From positions 2,077,001-2,141,000 of the forward strand of contig CP107216.1 in NCBI GenBank assembly GCA_025757645.1: a stretch of 64,000 nt of DNA, read 5' to 3'. The stretch comes from Clostridiales bacterium (lineage in GTDB: Bacteria; Bacillota; Clostridia; Oscillospirales; Oscillospiraceae). This document shows, in pieces, positions 50,499 to 58,233 of the stretch. Under the pieces are notes generated by a model. That model saw only the letters and a program-made list of their open reading frames with translations, ran no database searches and was not told where the DNA came from. Position 1 is the first letter of the stretch; each line of letters opens with the position of its first letter. The position numbers and the translations under genes were made by a program.

Positions 50499-50505
50499 CG
50501 CACCA
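50499..50505 (+). repeat. Right attachment-site core
   Basis: CGCACCA identical to the tRNA-Leu end at 1518-1524. Removing the ICE would place the terminator at 50509-50537 directly behind the tRNA. Confidence 0.75.
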
Positions 50506-50508
50506 CGC

Positions 50509-50537
50509 CCCGGAAGCTTCGGCTTCCGGGTTTTTTT
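50509..50537 (+). terminator. Displaced native terminator of tRNA-Leu
   Basis: A 9-bp stem (CCCGGAAGC with GCTTCCGGG) closed by a TTCG tetraloop and followed by seven T residues. No gene now reads into it. In the empty site it would lie four bases behind the tRNA CCA end. Confidence 0.85.
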
Positions 50538-50560
50538 CTGTCTGCAGCAAATATCACAGC

Positions 50561-50604
50561 AAAAAAGCGCCGGCCTCCCGCGGGAGACCGGCGCCGGTTT
50601 TTTT
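50561..50604. terminator. Bidirectional terminator
   Basis: A GC-rich stem (50567-50579 with 50582-50594, one mismatch) with A6 before it and T7 after it. It ends the antiporter gene on the minus strand and seals the chromosome side of the ICE. Confidence 0.85.
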
Positions 50605-51592
50605 ACGCGCCGAAGCACGTGAACATGATGACGAGATAAACGATGTACAGTCCGCCGATGAAAAAGCCGACCCAACGCTTGAATTTGCCCTGCACAAGCG
50701 CAGGGATGAGCGCACCTGCGCACACGACAAGGCACGCCGGAATGTCCAGCAGCAAGCCCTGCCGCTCGACCGGCAGCGGCTTGCCGAGGATGAGCGCGCA
50801 CAGCGGCATGATAAGCGTGAGATCCATGATGTTCGCGCCGATGATGTTGCCCACCGACAGGGACGACTGCTTTTTGCGGATGGCGGTGATGGTCGTCACG
50901 AGCTCCGGCAGCGACGTGCCGATGGCGATCATGGTCGCACCGATGATGGCATCCGGCACACCGATCATCTGTGCGAGCGCGGTGCCGTTGTCGATCAGCA
51001 GCTGCGCACCAAGCACAATGGCCGCAGCGCCAAACACAAACTTGCCGATATTGAGCGCGACCGTCCGGCCGTCCGTCTTGGGGCGGGCATCCTGCTCCGG
51101 GGCCTCAAGCGACTGCTCACGCCGCGCAGCGACAAGGCTCTCGGCAATAAAGCACACAAAAATGACAAGGATCAAAACGCTCTCAAGGATGGACAACTGC
51201 CCGTCGCGCGTGAAGCCAAACAGAACCGCGATCGCCGCGAGCAGCAGCACCGCCTTGACCGCATACTGCCGCCGCGGCATGGTGCACTCCATGCAGATCA
51301 GCGACAGGCACATGATCAGGCCGGTATTGGCCGTCACCGAGCCGACGGCGTTGCCGATGGCGATGTCCGCATTGCCCTCCAGCGCGGAAAAGACGGACAC
51401 AAGCATCTCCGGCAGCGTCGTGGCAAAGCTCACAACGGTCGCGCCGATGATGAATTTTGGGATGCCGGAGGCCTCCGCGATCCACGTGGCGGCGTCGACA
51501 AAAATGTCGCCGCCCTTGATGATGCACACAAGGCCCGCCGCGAACAGCAGCAGGACAAGAAAGAGGGTACTGCCGGTAAAATCGAGGTTCAT
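50603..51592 (-). CDS. Ca2+/Na+ (CaCA family) antiporter
   Basis: A 329-residue membrane exchanger with two inverted alpha repeats: FIIGATVVSFATTLPEMLVS near residue 45 and AIIGATMIAIGTSLPELVTT near residue 215. These carry the acidic and TxPE residues that bind cations. About ten helices are present. The ATG at 51592 follows GGAG. The probable Mn2+ riboswitch in the leader suggests it exports manganese or calcium under metal excess. Confidence 0.92.
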   Translation of the reverse strand: MNLDFTGSTLFLVLLLFAAGLVCIIKGGDIFVDAATWIAEASGIPKFIIGATVVSFATTLPEMLVSVFSALEGNADIAIGNAVGSVTANTGLIMCLSLICMECTMPRRQYAVKAVLLLAAIAVLFGFTRDGQLSILESVLILVIFVCFIAESLVAARREQSLEAPEQDARPKTDGRTVALNIGKFVFGAAAIVLGAQLLIDNGTALAQMIGVPDAIIGATMIAIGTSLPELVTTITAIRKKQSSLSVGNIIGANIMDLTLIMPLCALILGKPLPVERQGLLLDIPACLVVCAGALIPALVQGKFKRWVGFFIGGLYIVYLVIMFTCFGA

Positions 51593-51623
51593 AACGCATT
51601 CTCCTTCGTGATCGCACAAAAAA

Positions 51624-51760
51624 ATGAGACTTTCGGCACGATCATAAATATGATGTGCTAAAAGTCTCATTACCTATCACAATAGGCGCATGACCACCGG
51701 CGGATGCCGGGAGATTGTTGGTCATGCATTTGTAACTACTCCCTTTTAACGAGAAAGCAT
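51624..51760 (-). promoter_or_regulatory. Probable yybP-ykoY manganese riboswitch with terminator
   Basis: On the minus strand the leader contains AAAAGGGAGTAG (about 51736-51748), two internal stem-loops (GCATGACC/GGTCATGC around a CCGGC/GCCGG helix, and CCTAT/ATAGG), and AATGAGACTTT as the 3' aptamer strand. The last strand is also the left arm of a long hairpin (51624-51670) followed by seven T residues. This arrangement matches yybP-ykoY elements, which bind Mn2+ and usually turn expression on. Confidence 0.75.
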
Positions 51761-51810
51761 CATAGCACACCGCGCCGGGCTTGTCAAGCGATTCCACACC
51801 CGGTTGCCGC

Positions 51811-53907
51811 TCAGCGCACCAGCTTCATGAGCAGGCGCTCAAACTCGCCGAGCATGCCCACGGAATCGGCAAAGATCATGCTCTTTTCGTACATACGGCG
51901 GTAAGCGTCCACGTTCTCGTCCGTGCGCGCGGTGTAAATGATCGGGATGACGAGCAGGCCCCGGCGGCGCGCCGCCTGCACGGCCGTGCGCACGTCGTCG
52001 ATCGCCTCCGCCTCGCTGAAATAGCCGGACGGCAGCCCGTCGGAGAGCACCATGAGGATCTTGCGGCGCTCGGTGCGCTTGGCCAGATCCAGCGCGGCGG
52101 CGCGGATGGAATAACCGTCCTTGTTGCCGTTGCCGGCGGCGATCTGCTCCATGGCGTCGATGCAGCGGCTGCCGATCTCCTTCTGGTCGAAATCCTTGAT
52201 GACGCAGTGCTCCACGGCGTTCGTGCCGCCGTCAAAGGCGACAATCTTCGTATAGGCGATGCCCTTGAGCGCCTCCTCGAGCACGGCCGCCGTGGCCAGT
52301 GCCGTAAAGAGCTTGGATGTCCCGTCGCCGATACCGGCGCCCATGCTGCCGCTGCGGTCAATGAGCAGGTAAAACGCCGTCTCGCGCTTGGACGGCGGTG
52401 CTTTGCGGCGAAAAACGTCCTTGGCATCGAGCGGGATCTTCCACAGCTCGCGCTGCGAGAGCGCGCCGGTGCGCTGGCTGGCGCTGCGTTCGCGCTGCTG
52501 GCGCAGGAGTTTGTCGAGCCGGTGGTGCAGCGCCTTTGCCCGCTCGGCAAATGCGGGCGGCAGCCGCCCGCCACCCGGCGTGATATACGTCTCCGTAAAC
52601 GTCAGGCCGGCATACCGCTCGGCCAGCCCCTGCCGCTCCCCGGCGTCGAGCCGGGCAGCACGCGGGCCGGAGACATGCAGCTGCTGCTCAATTGCCCGCT
52701 CGCGTGTGAGCGCTTTTTCCGCCGCGGCGAGCATGGCGTCCGTCTCGGCCGCGCTGAGCGCAAAGCCGCGGTGCGCGCCCCAGCCCGTGCCGAGCACTTC
52801 GCGCAGGCTCTCCGGCCCGCCGGAGGCCGCCTTCTGCGCAGCAGACACCGTATCCGACGAGGTGGCGGTCGCCCCGCTCTGGCCGTGATTGCCGCTGCGG
52901 CCGACGCTGGACGATCGGCCGCGGTCCTCCCTGCCGTTTGTCCCGGCTGAGCCGCTCGGCTTGACCTCCTGACTGGCGAGGCTGCCGCTCATGTCGCCGT
53001 GGCGCTCGGAGTTGTCGCCGCTGCCGCCGGCTGCGCTGTCGCCTTTTTCAAGATCGGCGTCCTCCCCGTCGGCAGACGGGCCCTGGCGCGCCGCATCCTG
53101 CGCCTCACTGCGCAGGCGGAGGCGGCTGTCGCAGCCGTCGCCGAAGGCTTCCGCGCGGTCGCCCTCGCTGAAGGCATAGTCCACGAGCTGCGATGCGATG
53201 CGCGCGAGCGCATCGGCATCCGCGATGCCGCACAGGCGCGCCAGCTCCGGCGCGAGCGCCGCGAGGATCTGCCGGCCAATGTCCGCGCACGCGGCGGCCG
53301 ACGGCGCAAGGATCGCCGCCTCCACCTCGGCCCGGACGGCGGCGAGCGCCGGAGTCCCGCACGGGATGCCCGTGAGCGCAAAAGCCTCCAGCTCATCGAG
53401 CAGCGCCGCGAGCGCGCTGCCGGGTGCGGCCGCCTCGAGCTGCGCATAACACACGAAGCGCAGCAGCGGCAGGTAGCCCGGAAAGCGGCGGCAGAGGATG
53501 TTATCCGTGCGCGCCTGCTCCAGAATGTTCAGTATCCGGTGCCCGAGCAGCGCCCCGGTCTCGGGCGCGAGGGCATAGTGCGCGTGAAAATATGTGCCGG
53601 CCTCCGCCGCGAACGCCGCGCAGACGTCCCGGTCGGAGCTGCTGTCGTGCTGGATCTCGCGCGCGAGCAGCACGCGCAGCGCGGCCGTCCAGTGGCGGGC
53701 GTCAAAATCCGTGCGCAGCAGATATTCCGCCCCGCCGACGGTGACGGCCGTGCCGTCCGTCGTGCAGCGCAGACTATCGTCCGCCGTGACGGTATCGACC
53801 CGGATATTCCCCGGGACGAGCAGTGCGAGGCTGCGCCGGAGCAGCGGCGTGATGGGATCATGCGCCAGAAACGCCCGGTAGCGCGCCAGCGCGGCGTCAA
53901 ATCCGTC
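51811..53907 (-). CDS. VWA-domain protein (CobT-like)
   Basis: A 698-residue protein. The N-terminal 280 residues are helical, a long low-complexity Gly/Ser/Asp linker spans about residues 285-360, and the C-terminal VWA domain has a full MIDAS (FYLLIDRSGSMGAG, later a Thr and an SDGLPSG Asp). It forms a pair with the MoxR-type ATPase encoded upstream; the genes overlap by 11 bases. Such pairs act as metal-chelatase-like or protein-remodelling machines; the substrate is unknown. Confidence 0.85.
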   Translation of the reverse strand, partial: DGFDAALARYRAFLAHDPITPLLRRSLALLVPGNIRVDTVTADDSLRCTTDGTAVTVGGAEYLLRTDFDARHWTAALRVLLAREIQHDSSSDRDVCAAFAAEAGTYFHAHYALAPETGALLGHRILNILEQARTDNILCRRFPGYLPLLRFVCYAQLEAAAPGSALAALLDELEAFALTGIPCGTPALAAVRAEVEAAILAPSAAACADIGRQILAALAPELARLCGIADADALARIASQLVDYAFSEGDRAEAFGDGCDSRLRLRSEAQDAARQGPSADGEDADLEKGDSAAGGSGDNSERHGDMSGSLASQEVKPSGSAGTNGREDRGRSSSVGRSGNHGQSGATATSSDTVSAAQKAASGGPESLREVLGTGWGAHRGFALSAAETDAMLAAAEKALTRERAIEQQLHVSGPRAARLDAGERQGLAERYAGLTFTETYITPGGGRLPPAFAERAKALHHRLDKLLRQQRERSASQRTGALSQRELWKIPLDAKDVFRRKAPPSKRETAFYLLIDRSGSMGAGIGDGTSKLFTALATAAVLEEALKGIAYTKIVAFDGGTNAVEHCVIKDFDQKEIGSRCIDAMEQIAAGNGNKDGYSIRAAALDLAKRTERRKILMVLSDGLPSGYFSEAEAIDDVRTAVQAARRRGLLVIPIIYTARTDENVDAYRRMYEKSMIFADSVGMLGEFERLLMKLVR

Positions 53908-55222
53908 CATCCTGCGGCACCATGCTCTCAATGAGCTCGGTCAGCTGGAGGCGGGTGTAGGCGTCCTGCGGCTTGGAGGCCACGTTGTCGAGCAGACCCC
54001 AGCGCAGGCCCAGCAGGGGCTCCGCGCGCAGGGCGTCAATAAAGCCGCGGATCGTCATCGCGTCCGGCTCGAGCCCGCCGGCGCTGCGGATGCGGTCGCG
54101 GATGGCACAGTAAACATAGTCGCAGATATTCAGGCTGGCGGCGCTCGCCTCGGGCACGACGCGGTGCAGCACATCGACGATGCTCTCCGGCTCGGCGATG
54201 TGGATGGGCGTGAAGCGGTCGATCGTCGCCTCGTTCATGAAGTTCGTGCCGGCATAGTCCTCGTTCATCGTGATCGTGAACGCCGAGTGCGGGTGCATCT
54301 GCACGAGCCCGTAGCCGGGCACCTGGATCTGGCGCGCGGCGTCGGTCAACGAGTGGAGCACGTCGGCGCACTCGGGCTTTATGGTGTTGCCCTCGTCGAG
54401 CACGACGTCCGCGCCCGCCGCGAGATAGCGCAGCATATCGCTCAGGCGGTAGCGCATGGTGCCGTTTTCGATCGTCGGGCCGCCGAGCAGGTCGAGCTTG
54501 TCGAGCTCGGCATTGCCCTGCATGCGGTACTGCGGCACGTTGAGCAGCCAGTCGACTGTCTGGATGAGCGTATTCTTGCCGCAGCCCTTGCTGCCGACGA
54601 GGCGCAGGTGCATGCCCGAGAGCCGGTAGGCAAGGCAGCGCGTGAGCGCGCCGAAGCCGTCCGCCTGCACATAGCGCACCGGCGGATCGGGCACCAGCTC
54701 GGGGTATTCCGGCAGGGAGAACATCTCCGCGAACACGCGCAGGATGATCGGCTCCGGCACTGCCTGCTCGAGCAGATACTCGGCGCGCGCAGTCAGCGCT
54801 TCCGGGGACGCGCAGCCGCGCGCGGCCGCGCCGTCGATGGCCGCGCGCACCGCGCCGCTGAGCGGGTCGCCGCAGCGGTATTCGGCGAGAAAGCCCCAGA
54901 CGTCCGGTGCGCCGCCGTCGCACGGCTCGCCCGCGGAATCGCACAGGGCCGTGACCCGCGCCCGCACGGGCGCGGTGCGCAGCAGCGCCGTGAGCGCCTC
55001 CGAGGGCGCTGTCACGATGCCGATGCGCGCAAATGGGTCGCCCGCCGCCGCCTCGGACAGGCAGCACACGGGCAGCGTCTCGCCCTCGACGCGGCAGAGC
55101 ACGACCTCCGGCCACGCATGGCGCTCCTGCGCGCAGAGCGAGCGCAGGAAGTCGAGCTTCATCGGTGCTTTCAGATTGCTGCCGCCGCAGACGGCGGTCT
55201 CAAATTGCCGGGTAGGATGCAT
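53897..55222 (-). CDS. MoxR-like AAA+ ATPase
   Basis: A 441-residue protein. The AAA domain (residues 175-400) has LRLVGSKGCGKNTLIQ as Walker A, with Asn in place of the usual Ser/Thr after the lysine, and ADVVLDEGNTIKP as Walker B; sensor 1 is FTITMNEDYAG. The N-terminal 170 residues resemble no family I know. The ATG at 55222 has AAAGGCGG upstream. It is in an operon with the LRR and VWA genes and should act with the VWA protein. Confidence 0.85.
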   Translation of the reverse strand: MHPTRQFETAVCGGSNLKAPMKLDFLRSLCAQERHAWPEVVLCRVEGETLPVCCLSEAAAGDPFARIGIVTAPSEALTALLRTAPVRARVTALCDSAGEPCDGGAPDVWGFLAEYRCGDPLSGAVRAAIDGAAARGCASPEALTARAEYLLEQAVPEPIILRVFAEMFSLPEYPELVPDPPVRYVQADGFGALTRCLAYRLSGMHLRLVGSKGCGKNTLIQTVDWLLNVPQYRMQGNAELDKLDLLGGPTIENGTMRYRLSDMLRYLAAGADVVLDEGNTIKPECADVLHSLTDAARQIQVPGYGLVQMHPHSAFTITMNEDYAGTNFMNEATIDRFTPIHIAEPESIVDVLHRVVPEASAASLNICDYVYCAIRDRIRSAGGLEPDAMTIRGFIDALRAEPLLGLRWGLLDNVASKPQDAYTRLQLTELIESMVPQDGRI

Positions 55223-55239
55223 ATCGGTTTCCGCCTTTC

Positions 55240-56115
55240 TCAGTTGCCCCGCGTCGCGCCCCAGGGAAAGCCCTTGGCGCTGCCGTGGTAGATCACGCGC
55301 CGCACATTCAAAAACGCGCAGCGGCCGATGCGCTCCACGCTGTCGGGGATGACGACCGTGTCCAGATTGCTGCACTGGTAAAATGCCTCGTCGTGGATCT
55401 CGCGCACGCTGTCCGGGATGACGATGCCCGTCAGACCGATGCAGCGCGAAAACATCCCCTCCGGAATGACGGCGAGACCGCGCGGCAGATTGGTACTGCG
55501 CAGGTGCACCTTATCATAAAATGCATAGGGCTCGGCCGTCTCGATGCTGTCCGGGAGGATGAGCGTGTCCAGATACGTATAGGAAACCATGGCGTAGGAC
55601 GCCAGACGGCGCACGCGCACCCCGTCGACCGACGACGGCAGCTCGAGCACCGTGCCGCCGTTGAAGCAGCCGTCCGTGCCGATGCGGCCGGTCGCCGCGT
55701 CAAAGGCGAAATTCTGCTCCGCCGCCTGCGCCGCCGTCACGGGGTAGGTGTCCCACGGGCGGTCACGCAGCCAGGTCTGGATGTCCGCCTGCGTGCGCGC
55801 GCGCTTTTGTGTCAGGTAGTCCTGCATCTGCTGCAGGCCGCACTGCTGCGAAAAAAAGACTGCCAGATCCTCAGCCTCCAACGGAATGGAAAAGCCCTTC
55901 GGCAGTGTAAGCCTCAGCTGCATGGTCAGGATGCGGCGGACATCGCTGCACGCATCGTCATACCGCGAGAGCACCTTCTGATCGCAGACGAAGGGCACAT
56001 CCAGCCGCGAGGCCTCGATGCCGCCGGCCGTCAAAAGCCCTGCAAAGCCGTGGGCGCGGTCCAGGATCTTTTTCACGTCACGAAACTGCGTGCTCTGGTA
56101 AAGAAGCATCTCCAT
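55240..56115 (-). CDS. Leucine-rich repeat (BspA-like) protein
   Basis: A 291-residue protein. Residues 1-150 are a helical region without known motifs; residues 155-285 hold about five LRR_5 repeats (LPSSVDGVRVRRLASYAM, LILPDSIETAEPYAF, IVIPDSVREIHDEAF, VVIPDSVERIGRCAF). No signal peptide is present, so it is cytoplasmic, unlike most BspA proteins. It is the first gene of the LRR-MoxR-VWA operon and may serve as its substrate adaptor (inference). Confidence 0.82.
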   Translation of the reverse strand: MEMLLYQSTQFRDVKKILDRAHGFAGLLTAGGIEASRLDVPFVCDQKVLSRYDDACSDVRRILTMQLRLTLPKGFSIPLEAEDLAVFFSQQCGLQQMQDYLTQKRARTQADIQTWLRDRPWDTYPVTAAQAAEQNFAFDAATGRIGTDGCFNGGTVLELPSSVDGVRVRRLASYAMVSYTYLDTLILPDSIETAEPYAFYDKVHLRSTNLPRGLAVIPEGMFSRCIGLTGIVIPDSVREIHDEAFYQCSNLDTVVIPDSVERIGRCAFLNVRRVIYHGSAKGFPWGATRGN

Positions 56116-56235
56116 ACGAGGCCCTCCGTCAAATTGTTATAAAACTATCATACAGGTGCAAGGACCTTTCTTCTGTAACCTTTGCTGCACAGAAGGCGGT
56201 TTCCTTGTCTCTTTTCCGGCGCTTTGGGCAAATTT

Positions 56236-56250
56236 TGTACACGGTGTACA
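56236..56250. promoter_or_regulatory. Palindromic operator-like site
   Basis: TGTACACGGTGTACA is a perfect 7-1-7 palindrome between the divergent LRR operon and ftsH, 13 bases upstream of the ftsH -35. It looks like a dimeric regulator site; the regulator is not identifiable. Confidence 0.55.
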
Positions 56251-56262
56251 TCGTTTATTCAC

Positions 56263-56291
56263 TGGACAGTTCTTTCCTGTTGTGGTAAACT
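56263..56291 (+). promoter_or_regulatory. ftsH: Probable ftsH promoter
   Basis: TGGACA (56263-56268) and TAAACT (56286-56291) are separated by 17 bases, about 60 bases before the ftsH start. The region 56116-56353 otherwise has no gene. Confidence 0.6.
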
Positions 56292-56353
56292 AAAGTTACG
56301 TTACACAAGTCCCAAAAGTGCACACATTTTATCAAGATAAAGGAAGCGTTCAC

Positions 56354-58168
56354 ATGAATGAAGTGAAAAGCCCCAAAAAGCCGTTGGTGTATTATTACGC
56401 CATCGTCATTCTCGTGATTCTGGCGCTCAACTTTCTGGCGGTGCCCTGGCTGAGCCAGCGGCAGGTCAAGGAGGTCGACTACGGCACGTTTATGACCATG
56501 ACGGAAAATCAGGAGATCGGCCGTGTGGAGGTGCAAAATAACCAGATCCTCTTCACGAACAAAGACGACACGCAGGTATACAAGACCGGCCTGATGGACG
56601 ATCCTGACCTCATCTACCGCCTGAAGGACTCCGGCGCGGAGTTCTCGAGCGAGATCGTCGAGCAGATGTCGCCGTTTCTGTCGTTTCTGCTGACGTGGCT
56701 GCTGCCGATCGTGTTTTTTGTCGCCCTCGGCCAGTTCATGCTCAAGCGCATGACGAACAAGGCCGGCGGGCCGAACTCCATGATGTTCGGGCTCGGCGGC
56801 TCGAGCGCGAAGGTCTATGTTAAGTCCGCCGAGGGCATCAAGTTCTCCGATGTCGCCGGTGAGGACGAGGCCAAGGAAAACCTGACCGAGATCGTCAACT
56901 ACCTGCACGACCCGGCGAAGTATCAGGAGATCGGCGCATCCATGCCCAAGGGCGTTCTGCTCGTCGGCCCTCCGGGAACCGGCAAGACGATGCTGGCCAA
57001 GGCCGTCGCCGGCGAGGCGAACGTACCGTTTTTCTCCATGTCCGGCTCGGAATTCGTGGAGATGTTCGTCGGCATGGGCGCGAGCAAGGTGCGCGACCTG
57101 TTCCGTCAGGCCAAGGAGAAGGCGCCGTGCATCGTGTTCATCGACGAGATCGATGCCATCGGCAAAAAGCGTGACGGGCAAGTCGGCGGCAACGACGAGC
57201 GCGAGCAGACGCTCAACCAGCTGCTGACCGAGATGGACGGCTTCGAGGGAAACAACGGCGTCATCATCCTCGCCGCCACGAACCGGCCCGAGTCGCTCGA
57301 CCCGGCGCTCACGCGCCCCGGCCGCTTTGACCGGCGCGTGCCCGTGGAGCTGCCCGATCTCAAGGGCCGTGAGGAGATCCTCAAGGTGCACGCCCGCAAG
57401 ATCAAGGTCGCCGAGGACGTGGACTACAACAAGATCGCGCGCATGGCCTCCGGCGCATCGGGCGCGGAGCTGGCGAACATCGTCAACGAGGCCGCGCTGC
57501 GCGCCGTGCGCGACGGCCGCCGCTTTGCCACGCAGTCGGATCTCGAGGAGAGCATCGAGGTCGTCATCGCGGGCTATCAGAAGAAAAACGCCATTCTCAC
57601 GGATCAGGAGAAATGGACGGTCGCCTACCACGAGATCGGCCACGCGCTCGTCGCCGCGCTGCAGACGCACTCCGCCCCCGTGCAGAAGATCACCATCATC
57701 CCCCGCACGTCCGGTGCGCTGGGCTACACGATGCAGGTTGAAGAGGGCAACCACTACCTCATGACGAAAGAGGAGCTGGAAAACAAGATAGCCACACTCA
57801 CCGGCGGCCGCGCGGCCGAGGAGGTGCGCTTCGGCGTCATCTCCACCGGCGCGTCCAACGACATTGAGCAGGCAACAAAGCTCGCCCGCGGCATGATCAC
57901 GCGCTACGGCATGAGCGAGGCGTTCGACATGGTCGCGCTCGAGACGGTCACGAACCAGTACCTCGGCGGCGACGCCTCCCTCGCCTGCTCGGCCGAAACG
58001 CAGACGCAGATCGACCATCAGGTCGTCGCACTCGTGAAAAAAGAGCACGCCAAGGCCGTCGGCATCCTCACGGAAAACCGTGCCAAGCTCGACGAGCTGG
58101 CCAAGTACCTCTATGAAAAGGAGACCATCACCGGCGAGGAGTTCATGGCCATTCTCAACCGCGCCTGA
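56354..58168 (+). CDS. ftsH: ATP-dependent zinc metalloprotease FtsH
   Basis: A 604-residue membrane protease for misfolded and regulatory membrane proteins. Two transmembrane helices flank a short external domain (helices near 12-32 and 105-125). The AAA domain has Walker A GPPGTGKT (205-212), Walker B IVFIDEID and the SRH NRPESLDPALTRPGRFDR. The zinc site is HEIGH (426-430) where most FtsH proteins have HEAGH. The ATG at 56354 follows AAAGGAAG. Possibly in one transcript with the next two genes. Confidence 0.96.
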   Translation: MNEVKSPKKPLVYYYAIVILVILALNFLAVPWLSQRQVKEVDYGTFMTMTENQEIGRVEVQNNQILFTNKDDTQVYKTGLMDDPDLIYRLKDSGAEFSSEIVEQMSPFLSFLLTWLLPIVFFVALGQFMLKRMTNKAGGPNSMMFGLGGSSAKVYVKSAEGIKFSDVAGEDEAKENLTEIVNYLHDPAKYQEIGASMPKGVLLVGPPGTGKTMLAKAVAGEANVPFFSMSGSEFVEMFVGMGASKVRDLFRQAKEKAPCIVFIDEIDAIGKKRDGQVGGNDEREQTLNQLLTEMDGFEGNNGVIILAATNRPESLDPALTRPGRFDRRVPVELPDLKGREEILKVHARKIKVAEDVDYNKIARMASGASGAELANIVNEAALRAVRDGRRFATQSDLEESIEVVIAGYQKKNAILTDQEKWTVAYHEIGHALVAALQTHSAPVQKITIIPRTSGALGYTMQVEEGNHYLMTKEELENKIATLTGGRAAEEVRFGVISTGASNDIEQATKLARGMITRYGMSEAFDMVALETVTNQYLGGDASLACSAETQTQIDHQVVALVKKEHAKAVGILTENRAKLDELAKYLYEKETITGEEFMAILNRA

Positions 58169-58233
58169 CAGGCTGCGATGCGGTCGTGCAGCGATCCTGA
58201 ATCACCCCGCGAAAGGAGGACCACCGCAACCGT

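Larger units (their letters stand above)
1518..50505. mobile_element. Integrative conjugative element with two nested mobilizable elements
   Basis: Boundaries are set by the 7-bp direct repeat CGCACCA at 1518-1524 (tRNA 3' end) and 50499-50505. Between them lie a large serine recombinase next to the left end, a relaxase and MobC, and a Gram-positive type IV secretion gene set (VirB4, PrgI, TrbL-like, Maff2, VirD4, PcfB). Outside them are ordinary GC-rich chromosomal genes. Joining the element ends would give an attP with inverted arms: ACTCG then CACCATGG then CGAGT. The gene order resembles the clostridial CTn/Tn1549-like elements. About 17.4 kb of the element is two secondary insertions that interrupt maff2 and virD4, so the ICE is probably transfer-defective in its present state. 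Confidence 0.9.

Noticed and set aside
52999..55291. Several plus-strand frames opposite the VWA and MoxR genes
   Set aside because: Arg/Ala-rich low-complexity products from antisense reading of very GC-rich DNA.
56255..58048. Minus-strand frame opposite ftsH (597 codons)
   Set aside because: Antisense shadow with His/Asp/Arg-rich composition; ftsH has all catalytic motifs.
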